From: CAYMLL01 sp964390645
GTDB lineage: Bacteria > Planctomycetota > UBA8108
Assembly (NCBI GenBank): GCA_964390645.1
Contig: CAYMLL010000115.1
Span: forward strand, 1 to 21,224
Direction: 5' to 3'
Length of the DNA: 21,224 nt
Shown: piece by piece, positions 7,749 to 14,602 of the stretch
How the letters are laid out: each line of letters starts with the position of its first letter
Position numbering within the stretch: position 1 is the first letter of the stretch
The notes under the pieces: generated by a model
The model's database searches: none
Seen by the model: only the letters and a program-made list of their open reading frames with translations
What the model was told of the DNA's origin: nothing
Translations under genes and position numbers: made by a program

Positions 7749-9317
7749 CTATCCCTTGGGACAGGCGATCTTGCGCTTGGCGCGCAAGTAGGAGAAGTCG
7801 CTACGCGTCTGCTCCTTGTTGTGGCAGACGAGGCACTTGCTGCGCGTCGTGCGCTTGAACGGGTTCTTCTTCGGATCCTTCGTGTGCGCCGGCTCTACCC
7901 CGTGACACGACTCGCACTGCACGTTGGCGTAGTCACCGACGTTTGTCGTGTCGAGCCAGGCCTGTCCGTATCCCAGGGAGTGGCAGCCGACGCAATCGTA
8001 GCGCTGGTGGTCGTTGTTCTTCCGCAGCGATTGCATCGCGTGGGAGTGTGACGTCGTCTTCCACCACTCGTACTGCTTCTCGTGACAGCTCTTGCAGGCG
8101 CCGTGCTTGAGGTACTTGTCCTTGTTCGGCAGGTGCGCGGCGGTTGCCTGGACGTTCGAGAAGCTGACGTTCTTCTTGAAAGCGTCGATGAGCGCATCGA
8201 TCGCCTCGTCGGTCGAGTGGTGTGGTTCGAGGGAGACGCGTGTGAATCGGTAGAGGTTATTGCCCCTCAGCGCCGCGGCTTCCGCCTTCTCTTCGGCGGT
8301 GGCCTCGTCGAATTCGATCAACTCGGCGAGCTCGTCGTGGCGGTCGCCTGAGCTGAGAGCCGCGCCGGACTTCGTCAGCTCGATGTCGATCAGGCCGAGA
8401 CGCGCGCCCTGACCATCGCTGCGCAGAAAGAGGGTGGAACCCTTCTCCTGTAGCCACGGGTCGTCGTCCTTGAGCCAGGTCTTGTGACTGCCGATCTGGA
8501 TGTAGGGATCGATCAGGATCTCGAGCTTCTCGAGACTCTTCACCAGCTCGAAGTTGGAGTCTTCGCGCAGGTGCGCGAGGGCGAGGACGAGATCGACCTT
8601 CGGGCGCAGTTCGGCGCAGGACTTCTCGGCGGCCTCGCGTGGGTCGGTGATCTTGCTGCCGGGAGCCCATTTCTGGAGCCGCGGTTCCGGAATCGTGTCG
8701 AGGGTGAGCCCGAAGACTCCGATGCGGACGCCATTCACCGTGAAAATCGTGTGCGGAGGGAAGTGCAGGTTGCCGTCCGCATCGGTCAAGTTCGCTGACA
8801 GCATCGGGAACTTGGCCCTGGCTGCGAGCTTTTTCAGGGCATCGAGGCCGCCGAGCAGATCGTAGGGACCGACCGCCATGGCCATGTACCCCATGCGGTT
8901 ATATGCCTCGACGATGAGCTCTGCCTTGCGGATCGCTTCCGGCATCTCGGCGGGCTTCACGGACTTGTTGATCGGGAAGAACGCGCTGCCACCGTCGACG
9001 AGGAGCAGAGTCCGGTTCGTCGCGCGCAGCTGCTTGAGAAACGCGGCGCGGCGCGTGATGCTGCCCTGGCGGACTTCCTTGTGCTTGCAGCCGCAGACGT
9101 CGATATAGCCCGCATTGTTGACGTTGTAGACCAGCGAGAAGGTCTTGCGCTGGCTCGTATTCCCGTCGGGGGCTCCGGGTCCTTCACCGGCTCCTTTTCC
9201 TTGCCCCACGAAAGCCCACGCGAGTACCGTGCACGTGAGAATCGTGCACGTGAGAATCGTGCACGCGATTGTCGCTGTCGCCGTGACGGCCACTCTCGAC
9301 ATGAATCTGCGAATCAT
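7749..9317 (-). CDS. Tetrahaem c554-like cytochrome fused to a degenerate 5'-nucleotidase/UshA-like domain, Cys-Gly-Cys form
   Basis: 522 residues from ATG 9317-9315, chosen because GGAG, overlapping the end of the preceding gene, lies 8 nt upstream; an ATG at 9341 would overlap that gene. An N-terminal signal anchor (about 10-37, containing a repeated TILTC) exports it. Residues 60-310 follow the UshA/SoxB metallophosphoesterase pattern (GSITRRAAFLKQL, LLLVDGG, AYNRMGYMAMAVGPYDL), but the usual DxH, GD and GNHD metal sites read NNAG, GG and GPYD, so phosphatase activity is doubtful. A CGC motif occupies residues 75-77. The C-terminal part has four CxxCH haem sites (CKSCH 408, CVGCH 442, CESCH 468, CLVCH 495) as in cytochrome c554-type domains. 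It ends with a Cys (519) shared with its paralogue. Likely a periplasmic, membrane-anchored redox protein, translated together with the upstream selenoprotein. Confidence 0.88.
   Translation of the reverse strand: MIRRFMSRVAVTATATIACTILTCTILTCTVLAWAFVGQGKGAGEGPGAPDGNTSQRKTFSLVYNVNNAGYIDVCGCKHKEVRQGSITRRAAFLKQLRATNRTLLLVDGGSAFFPINKSVKPAEMPEAIRKAELIVEAYNRMGYMAMAVGPYDLLGGLDALKKLAARAKFPMLSANLTDADGNLHFPPHTIFTVNGVRIGVFGLTLDTIPEPRLQKWAPGSKITDPREAAEKSCAELRPKVDLVLALAHLREDSNFELVKSLEKLEILIDPYIQIGSHKTWLKDDDPWLQEKGSTLFLRSDGQGARLGLIDIELTKSGAALSSGDRHDELAELIEFDEATAEEKAEAAALRGNNLYRFTRVSLEPHHSTDEAIDALIDAFKKNVSFSNVQATAAHLPNKDKYLKHGACKSCHEKQYEWWKTTSHSHAMQSLRKNNDHQRYDCVGCHSLGYGQAWLDTTNVGDYANVQCESCHGVEPAHTKDPKKNPFKRTTRSKCLVCHNKEQTRSDFSYLRAKRKIACPKG
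9228..9265. repeat. 15-bp tandem repeat inside the signal anchor of the cytochrome gene
   Basis: CGTGCACGTGAGAAT occurs at 9228-9242 and 9243-9257, with a partial third copy from 9258. It lies in frame and encodes the repeated TILTC of the hydrophobic anchor, so copy-number change would lengthen or shorten the membrane segment by five residues. Confidence 0.85.
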
Positions 9318-9322
9318 GGAGC

Positions 9323-10810
9323 TTACTCCATCCTTGGACAAGAGACCTTGCTCTTGAGGTCGTTGATGTCAAACGGCTTCTCGAGAACTTGCGGGTTGTG
9401 GCAACCCCAGCACTTGGAGTCCTTGACCTCGCCGATTCGATAGCGTGCCGGGTCGTCTGCGTGACGGTGGTTGATACCGTGGCAGCTCTCGCACTGCACG
9501 CCTTCGAAGCCCTCCGCCTTCCTGGGGTCCACGAACGAGACCCCGTAGCCGAGAGTATGGCACTCGACGGATTCGTACTTGAAGTGATCCTGGGTCGTCA
9601 CCAGCGTGTCGTTTGCGGTCTTGTGCTTCGTGCTCGCCCAGAACTGCTCTTGCGCCTCGTGGCAAGCGCCGCAAGTCTCGGCACCGAGGAACAGGTCCAC
9701 GAGCAGAGCGGCTTTCTTCGGATCAAGCTTCGACTGTCTCGAGAGGAAGGTCCCGCTGACGATCTTGGACATGTCGGGGTGATCGATGATCTGTGGTTCG
9801 AGCGCGTAGTCATAGACGTAGTAGTCCGTTTCAGGATCTCCCGAGCGTGGGAAGGTGAGCTCGCAGACGCCGACCCGCGAGCCCTGCCCGTCGATACGCA
9901 GCAGCGGCCTCTGCGCGACCCACTTCACGTACTCGCCTTCGGTGATCCACACGGGCTGGTTGCCGCTGCGGGAGTAAGGGTCGACGATCGCATCGATGCC
10001 CGGGACCGCCTCGAGGATGGCCTCGTTGTCGTCCTGGTTGACGTGTGACAGGGAGATGATGAAATCGCAGCGCTTGCGCAACTCGGGGACGATTTTTTTC
10101 GACACTTCGAGCGCGTCGAGGAGATCGTACTTGCCGGCGGTGATACGATTCTTGTAGCTCTCGCTGAGCGAGGACAGGACAACACCGAAAACGCCGAAGC
10201 GAACACCGCCGATCGTCACCACCGTCGACTCCTCGAAGACGGTCTTGCCGGTCTTTTTCTCGACGAGGTTGGAGCACACGACCGGGATGTTGCTCGGGGC
10301 CAGGAGCCCTTGTAGCTTCTCGACGCCGAACTGCAGGTCGGACGGTCCGAGGCCCAGTACGTCGTAGCCCATGTAGGCGTAGGCTTTGACGATCCTGCGA
10401 GCCTTCGACATGGCGCGAGACTCGGCGGATCGCGTCGGGGCCTTGATCGTCGGCACGCCGAAGAAGATGTCGCCGCCGTCGACGAGGAGCGTCGGAAGAC
10501 CGCGGCCACGCATCTGCTGAATGAAGGTGAGTCGTCTGGACAGACTGCCCAGCTTGATCTTCTTCTTCGGTCAGCCGCAGGTGGTCGTGTAGCCGAGATT
10601 GTTGACGGTGTAGAGAAGGTTGATCTGCTTCTTCGACCCCGCCGCACCGGCTGCCGCCAGCTTCGCTTCCTGCGCGAGCGATACCGCCGTCGGCTCGATA
10701 CTCACTCCGTGCAGGGACCAGGCGGCAACGGCTGCGACCACGACCACCGTGAGGATCAGTAGCCAGCGGTTCCGCCGACGTGCCCCGGGCGGTTGCATGG
10801 GAGGATTCAC
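9323..10810 (-). CDS. Probable selenoprotein: degenerate UshA-like domain with Cys-Gly-Sec motif plus multihaem cytochrome domain
   Basis: Read through one in-frame TGA (10573-10571), this is a single 495-residue protein with Sec80 in CGU. Both halves align with the downstream paralogue across the TGA: VNNLGYTTTCG-U-PKKKIKLGSLSRR against VNNAGYIDVCG-C-KHKEVRQGSITRR, with no gap. A SECIS-like hairpin follows (10536-10552). GTG 10810 was chosen for GGAG 8 nt upstream and nine residues before the anchor (NRWLLILTVVVVAAVAAW); ATG 10960 would add 50 low-complexity residues. UshA-like metal sites are altered (GPSD for GNHD). Haem sites: CGACH 380, CESCH 440, CWGCH 467, and a broken SVECH at 414-418 where the first Cys is Ser. 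Cys491 near the C-terminus matches the paralogue. Five nt separate its stop from the next start. Probably a periplasmic redox protein; without Sec insertion it would end after 79 residues. Confidence 0.85.
10536..10552 (-). promoter_or_regulatory. Candidate bacterial SECIS hairpin
   Basis: On the mRNA, CUGGGC (10552-10547) pairs fully with GUCCAG (10541-10536), including one G-U pair, around the 5-nt loop AGUCU. The stem starts 18 nt after the UGA and the loop 24 nt after it, within the 16-37 nt spacing known for bacterial SECIS elements. The loop region GCAGUCUG resembles GCAGGUCUGC of the E. coli fdhF SECIS. An alternative 4-bp hairpin (GUCU/AGAC) is possible. Confidence 0.65.
10571..10573 (-). 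other. In-frame TGA read as selenocysteine
   Basis: This TGA is flanked on both sides by sequence homologous to the neighbouring paralogue, which has TGC (Cys) at the same place. It directly follows Cys-Gly. The only other change needed for an intact reading frame is none: no frameshift occurs on either side. Genes elsewhere in the window (apgM, ltaE, mrfA) end with TGA, so the codon is not reassigned throughout. Confidence 0.82.
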
Positions 10811-10994
10811 GGCTTGGTCTCCGAGGAGATGGGAAGTTTCGTGTGGTGACGCTGGCTGAGAGGATCGGGCAGCATACGAAGTGTCCGTGGCAGTATCGAG
10901 TTCTTTTCGTGTGCTCGGCGCCTTTCGGTGGTGCGTCATCTCGCGAGGGTCCTGAGCCACGAGTTCTCGTCGACTCGATTCCGATGCCGGCGGG

Positions 10995-12269
10995 TCAGAG
11001 GCAGTCCTCTTCCTCGTGGCAGTCGGGATCGATGGTTCCCGGCGTTGTCGGGAGGGCGAGACTCGAGGCGGTGACCATCGCGTTCGGTTGCATGATCTGC
11101 TGGCAGAGGTGGGTCACGTCGACGATGTCGAGCTCACCGTCCTCGTTGGGATCCTGCGCACACGGATCCTTCTCCTCGCGCCCGGGCGTCGATACCGGTT
11201 CGTGCTCGCGGTCTCTCGACAGGCGGGCCATGAGGCCGAAGACCTGTCCGAAGTGCCGGGAGCTCTCGCGAGTGTGAAGGGCGATCGGTGCGGTCGCGTC
11301 CGCGAGGCCCGTCGTGGCATCGTTCGGGATACGACGGTCGCGTACGACGACCTCGATGCGGTGTGTCATCGGCTGCGGGTTCGGTAGCGAGACGACGGAG
11401 GAGGGTGCACCGACGATCGAAAGGTCCGTCTGCAGCGTATCGAGAAAGACGTCGATCTGAGGACAGGATCTGGCGCTGAGGGGTCGTGGCCGATCGAGTG
11501 AGCAGTAGCTGGAGCTGCGGATAACGTGGGTCGAGGCCTGCCCAGCGCCCGTGAGCCCAGCGCCCGTGAGCCCAGCGCCCGTGAGCCCAGCGCCCGTGAG
11601 CCCAGCGCGCCGGTTGACGAGGAGCCGTCGGCCGTCGAGCTTGCTCGTGAGAGCGATCGTCGAGGCGACGCCGGCCACCCCGGTCACATCGGTCGTCGAA
11701 GAGCGGGTCGTCGAAGAGTTCTGTGGCGGCCGAGCGACGTGCACGGTGCTCGATCGGGGGGCGCGTTCGAGGACACCGGCGAGAGCCGCGAGGAAGACGG
11801 CGACCGCAGCGGCGCTGAGCCACGGAATCGCCTCGTAGACGGTCCAGCGCCGCGGTCGTGCGACGCTCGTCTCCGCTGGAGAGCCGGCCTCGCTCCTCTG
11901 CGCGTCCTTCTCCGTGCCGTTCAGATCCGTGCTGTCCAGATCCGTGCTGTCCGGATCCGTGCTGTCCGGATCCGCGAGGTCGAAGGGGGTGGCTCCCTCG
12001 GCTTCGAGCCGCGCGCACAGCGAGCCGGCGAAATGGCCGGGAAGCTGCGGTGCACGCAGCATGCCCGCGAGGAGCCAACGCTTCTCGTCGAGGAGCTCCC
12101 GATGTCGTCGATCGCAGTCCGTGCAGCTCTCGAGATGCGGCCGCAGCTGAGCTCGGCGCAGCGGGTCGAGCTCGTCCTCGACGGCGAGGTGGAGGTACAC
12201 CCGCGCCTCGTCGCACGATAGTCCCGGCGGTTCCGGGGGCGGGCTCGTGTGGTTTTCTTTTCGGCTCAT
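10995..12269 (-). CDS. Putative transmembrane anti-sigma factor with zf-HC2 domain and dockerin-like C-terminus
   Basis: 424 residues. The N-terminus carries a ZAS/zf-HC2 zinc anti-sigma domain: Cys19 in SCDEARVYLHLAVEDEL, then RPHLESCTDC with the H45-x3-C49-x2-C52 signature, which binds cytoplasmic ECF sigma factors. A membrane helix follows at about 148-167 (IPWLSAAAVAVFLAALAGVL). The outer part is low-complexity with two tandem repeats (DSTD near 103-115, LTGAG at 224-243). Near the C-terminus DPNEDGELDIVDVTHL (373-388) matches a dockerin type I calcium-binding half-repeat, and the protein ends in an acidic CHEEEDCL. The sigma gene lies just upstream in transcription order, 105 bp away, supporting a sigma/anti-sigma pair. 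The dockerin-like end may sense or bind something outside the membrane. Only a weak ribosome site (AGAAGAG) precedes ATG 12269. Confidence 0.82.
   Translation of the reverse strand: MSRKENHTSPPPEPPGLSCDEARVYLHLAVEDELDPLRRAQLRPHLESCTDCDRRHRELLDEKRWLLAGMLRAPQLPGHFAGSLCARLEAEGATPFDLADPDSTDPDSTDLDSTDLNGTEKDAQRSEAGSPAETSVARPRRWTVYEAIPWLSAAAVAVFLAALAGVLERAPRSSTVHVARPPQNSSTTRSSTTDVTGVAGVASTIALTSKLDGRRLLVNRRAGLTGAGLTGAGLTGAGLTGAGQASTHVIRSSSYCSLDRPRPLSARSCPQIDVFLDTLQTDLSIVGAPSSVVSLPNPQPMTHRIEVVVRDRRIPNDATTGLADATAPIALHTRESSRHFGQVFGLMARLSRDREHEPVSTPGREEKDPCAQDPNEDGELDIVDVTHLCQQIMQPNAMVTASSLALPTTPGTIDPDCHEEEDCL
11541..11608. repeat. 15-bp tandem repeat inside the anti-sigma gene (LTGAG repeats)
   Basis: CCCAGCGCCCGTGAG is repeated exactly four times (11541-11600) with a partial fifth copy to 11608. 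On the coding strand it gives LTGAG repeats in the extracytoplasmic part. The perfect copies imply recent expansion. Confidence 0.95.
11914..11973. repeat. 15-bp tandem repeat inside the anti-sigma gene (DSTDP/L repeats)
   Basis: Four units of GTGCTGTCCRGATCC, the first diverged (GTGCCGTTCAGATCC). In frame this gives the Asp/Ser/Thr-rich linker between the zinc domain and the membrane helix. Confidence 0.9.
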
Positions 12270-12374
12270 CGAAGTGTGCTCTTCTCTCGATTCTCCCGAG
12301 CTTCCAGGGACGGCTCGAGGCGGGGCATCCGGCTTCTTCCTGCGGGATGTCCCTGTTCTCTCTCCTGGACTTCT

Positions 12375-12971
12375 CTACGGGGCGTCCTCGCCGGACGCAT
12401 GGCGAGGCTTCCATCGATCGCGGATCAGCCGCTTTCCCTTGCGGATCAGGTAGTCGATCCGGTGCGACTTGATCCCGAGACGCTCGCTGATCTCGTGATA
12501 GCTCATGCCGTCGAGGTATTTCAGCTGCATCGCCTGCCGCACATCCTCCGGCAGGCGCGTCAGGAACTCGGAAACCTCCGGGGCCTCGCCGTCGAGGCTC
12601 GTCGATGGCTGACTGCTGCCGATGCGGTCGGTGCGCTGATTCTGCTCGGCCTGGCGGCAGATCTCCCGGAACTTCACGACCTTGGTGCGCTCGCGCTGGA
12701 ACCACTTGTGGCAGCGGTTGTAGGCGATACCGTAGAGCCAGCCGCCGAAGTTGTCGGTGTCCTTCAGCGAGCCGAGCGCCTTGAACGCGGCGAGGAACAC
12801 CTCCTGACTCAAGTCCTCCGCGTCGAAACAGTTGCGGCTCTTGTAGTAGGCGACGTTGTAGATCCCCTGTTGATAGCGGGAGATCAGCTCCTCGAAGGCG
12901 GGCAGCTCGCCGGCCAGGGCCTGCTCCACCAGAGTCGAGTCAGGGATCACGGGGCTCTCGGCGGCACTCAT
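12375..12971 (-). CDS. ECF-type RNA polymerase sigma factor
   Basis: 198 residues. Region 2 is at about 25-90: FEELISRYQQGIYNVAYYKS, then DAEDLSQEVFLAAFKAL (the DAEDL-x-QE-x-F core-binding signature), then FGGWLYGIAYNRCHKWFQR. A Gln/Ser/Thr-rich linker follows. Region 4 is at about 137-188: LPEDVRQAMQLKYLDGMSYHEISERLGIKSHRIDYLIRKGKRLI, a helix-turn-helix that reads the -35 element. No region 3, as expected for ECF. It leads a minus-strand series with its anti-sigma factor and the two haem proteins, so it may control them. ATG 12971 is only 6 nt past a TAAGAT sequence (12983-12978), so its mRNA might have almost no leader. It has no good ribosome site. Confidence 0.92.
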   Translation of the reverse strand: MSAAESPVIPDSTLVEQALAGELPAFEELISRYQQGIYNVAYYKSRNCFDAEDLSQEVFLAAFKALGSLKDTDNFGGWLYGIAYNRCHKWFQRERTKVVKFREICRQAEQNQRTDRIGSSQPSTSLDGEAPEVSEFLTRLPEDVRQAMQLKYLDGMSYHEISERLGIKSHRIDYLIRKGKRLIRDRWKPRHASGEDAP

Positions 12972-13148
12972 GAGTTCATCTTACACCTCGTGGGCCGATC
13001 TCCGAAAGGCCCTCGTCGTGAGCTGTAAGCCACTGAAGCACAAGGGCTTATCTGCTCGACCTGGGGGCTTCCTCGAAGGCCGGCGTCCGGTATGGAGTAC
13101 CGTGAGGACACGGCGTTTCGTAAAGTTCCTCGCCGGGGGGGCCCCTGC

Positions 13149-13175
13149 TTGATCCGGCCGCGGGCTTCCCATAAT
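13149..13175 (+). promoter_or_regulatory. Candidate promoter of ltaE giving a near-leaderless mRNA
   Basis: TTGATC (13149-13154) and CATAAT (13170-13175) are 15 nt apart, a short spacing. The -10 ends 9 nt before ATG 13185, so transcription would start about at 13182. No Shine-Dalgarno sequence lies before the ATG. ATAATCTGCGG is identical to 737-747. Confidence 0.45.
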
Positions 13176-13184
13176 CTGCGGGCC

Positions 13185-14246
13185 ATGTCCCGACTCAGCT
13201 CCGCGATCGATCTTCGCAGTGACACCGTCACCCGTCCCGATGCGCCCATGCTCGAGGCCATGAGGACCGCGCCGCTCGGTGACGACGTCTTCGGCGATGA
13301 TCCGACGGTGAAGGAACTCGAGGCGCTGGCCGCGGAGATCTGCGGCACGGAGGCGGGCGTCTTCGTGCCGTCCGGAACCATGGGCAACGCCGCGGCGGTC
13401 GGTGTCCACTGTCGTCCGGGGGACGAGATGGTTCTCGAGACGCTCTGCCACACCTTCAACTTCGAGCAGGCCGGCGCGGCGCGGCTCTGGGGTGTCCAGT
13501 CGGTGGCGTTGGACGGTGAACGTGGTTGCATTCCCCTGGAGCGCATCCGCTCTTCGGTGCGCCACGACGACGTCCATCTTCCGCACACGGGCCTCGTGGT
13601 TCTGGAGCAGACGAGCAACATGGCGGGCGGCTGCGTGTTGCCGCTCGACTATCTACGCGACGTCGGTGACCTCTGCCGCGAGCTGGGGCTGCGCTTTCAC
13701 CTCGACGGCGCGAGGCTCTTCAACGCCAGCGTCGCCAGCGGTGTTCCCGTCAGCGATTACGTCCGGTGCGCGGACTCGGTGATGTTCTGCGTGTCGAAGG
13801 GCCTCGGTGCGCCGGCCGGCTCGCTGCTCGTCGGCAGTCGGGAGTTTGTCCGTGAGGCCCACCGTTTGCGCAAGCTGCTCGGCGGGGGGCTGCGGCAGGG
13901 TGGGATCCTCGCAGCCTGCGGCGTGCATGCGCTTCGCAACAATGTCGAGCGTCTGGCCGATGATCACCGTCGTGCGCGCGCCTTCGCCGGGCACCTCGCA
14001 CCGCTGTGCGAGCAGGGGCTGGAGCTCGCGGATCCCGAGACGAACATGGTCTTCGTGGGGTGGGCCGGTGGTCGCGACGATCGGTACACCGCGGCGGCGC
14101 AGAGGCTTGCGGAGGATGGAGTGCGCGCGGTCGGGCTGCCGCAGCGCGGCATTCGCTTCGTGTTCCACAAGGACGTCGACGAGGAGGGCGCACAGCGAGC
14201 CGGCGACCTCGTCGCCGCGACTCTCGAGCGTATCCTTGCGGCGTGA
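13185..14246 (+). CDS. ltaE: Low-specificity L-threonine aldolase
   Basis: 353 residues, PLP-dependent fold type I. It cleaves L-threonine and allo-threonine to glycine and acetaldehyde in the cytoplasm. Conserved features: DLRSDTVTRPDAPMLEAM at 9-26, LGDDVFGDDPTV at 31-42, FVPSGTMGNAAA at 60-71, His89 in CHTFNFEQAGA stacking on PLP, HLDGARLFNA at 172-181 (D174, R177), and SKGLGAPAGS at 204-213 with the Schiff-base Lys205. ATG 13185 was preferred over an upstream ATG (13092) because the family starts a few residues before DLRSDTVT. It ends with TGA overlapping the GTG of the next gene. The product glycine could feed the ThiO-like oxidase elsewhere in the window, but nothing else links the two. 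Confidence 0.95.
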   Translation: MSRLSSAIDLRSDTVTRPDAPMLEAMRTAPLGDDVFGDDPTVKELEALAAEICGTEAGVFVPSGTMGNAAAVGVHCRPGDEMVLETLCHTFNFEQAGAARLWGVQSVALDGERGCIPLERIRSSVRHDDVHLPHTGLVVLEQTSNMAGGCVLPLDYLRDVGDLCRELGLRFHLDGARLFNASVASGVPVSDYVRCADSVMFCVSKGLGAPAGSLLVGSREFVREAHRLRKLLGGGLRQGGILAACGVHALRNNVERLADDHRRARAFAGHLAPLCEQGLELADPETNMVFVGWAGGRDDRYTAAAQRLAEDGVRAVGLPQRGIRFVFHKDVDEEGAQRAGDLVAATLERILAA

Positions 14247-14602
14247 CTGACGTCGAGCATGATGAGCGCGATCCCCTCGATCGCCGCAACCTCGTGGCCG
14301 GCGGCAACGATGCTTTCGAATGCGTCTGCTGTGGCGAGTCCGTGCGTCCACTGGTGCGCGGCAGCATCCGGAACCACTGTCCGTCCTGTCTCTGGTCGCG
14401 TCACGTCGACAGGGTGCCGGGTGATCGTTCCGAGGCGTGTCATGGGATGATGGAGCCGGTGCGGATCGAAGGTGGCAGCACGAGTGGCTGGAAGATCCTC
14501 CATCGCTGCGTCGACTGCGGATTCGAGCGTGTCAACAGGGCGTCGCTCGACGATCCCGAGCAGCCTGACGACTGGGACGCGTTGATGGCCGTCGGCCGTT
14601 AG
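14243..14602 (+). CDS. RNHCP-domain zinc-ribbon protein
   Basis: 119 residues from GTG 14243, which overlaps the ltaE stop codon by 4 nt (GTGA), suggesting translational coupling. The product carries the RNHCP domain nearly complete: FECVCCGESV, then GSIRNHCPSCLWSRHVD, VPGDRSEACHGMMEPV, GWKILHRCVDCGFERVNRASLDD. Seven cysteines and several His could hold two zinc ions. The domain is widespread in bacteria but its function is not established; its layout suggests nucleic-acid or ribosome-related binding, which is only a guess. A longer in-frame extension to 14006 overlaps ltaE and is a shadow. No terminator is evident after the TAG. Confidence 0.88.
   Translation: MTDVEHDERDPLDRRNLVAGGNDAFECVCCGESVRPLVRGSIRNHCPSCLWSRHVDRVPGDRSEACHGMMEPVRIEGGSTSGWKILHRCVDCGFERVNRASLDDPEQPDDWDALMAVGR

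Noticed and set aside
9323..10960. Split pseudogene or two separate genes around the TGA at 10571
   Set aside because: No frameshift, homology continuous across the TGA, Cys at the same place in the paralogue, SECIS-like hairpin and intact downstream ribosome site for the next gene all favour selenocysteine over decay.
9323..10960. General reassignment of TGA to an amino acid
   Set aside because: apgM, ltaE, the oxidase gene, mrfA and mrfB all end naturally at TGA.
11134..12705. 523-codon minus-strand open frame
   Set aside because: Overlaps the sigma and anti-sigma genes in another frame; extremely Arg/Pro-rich and without a domain.
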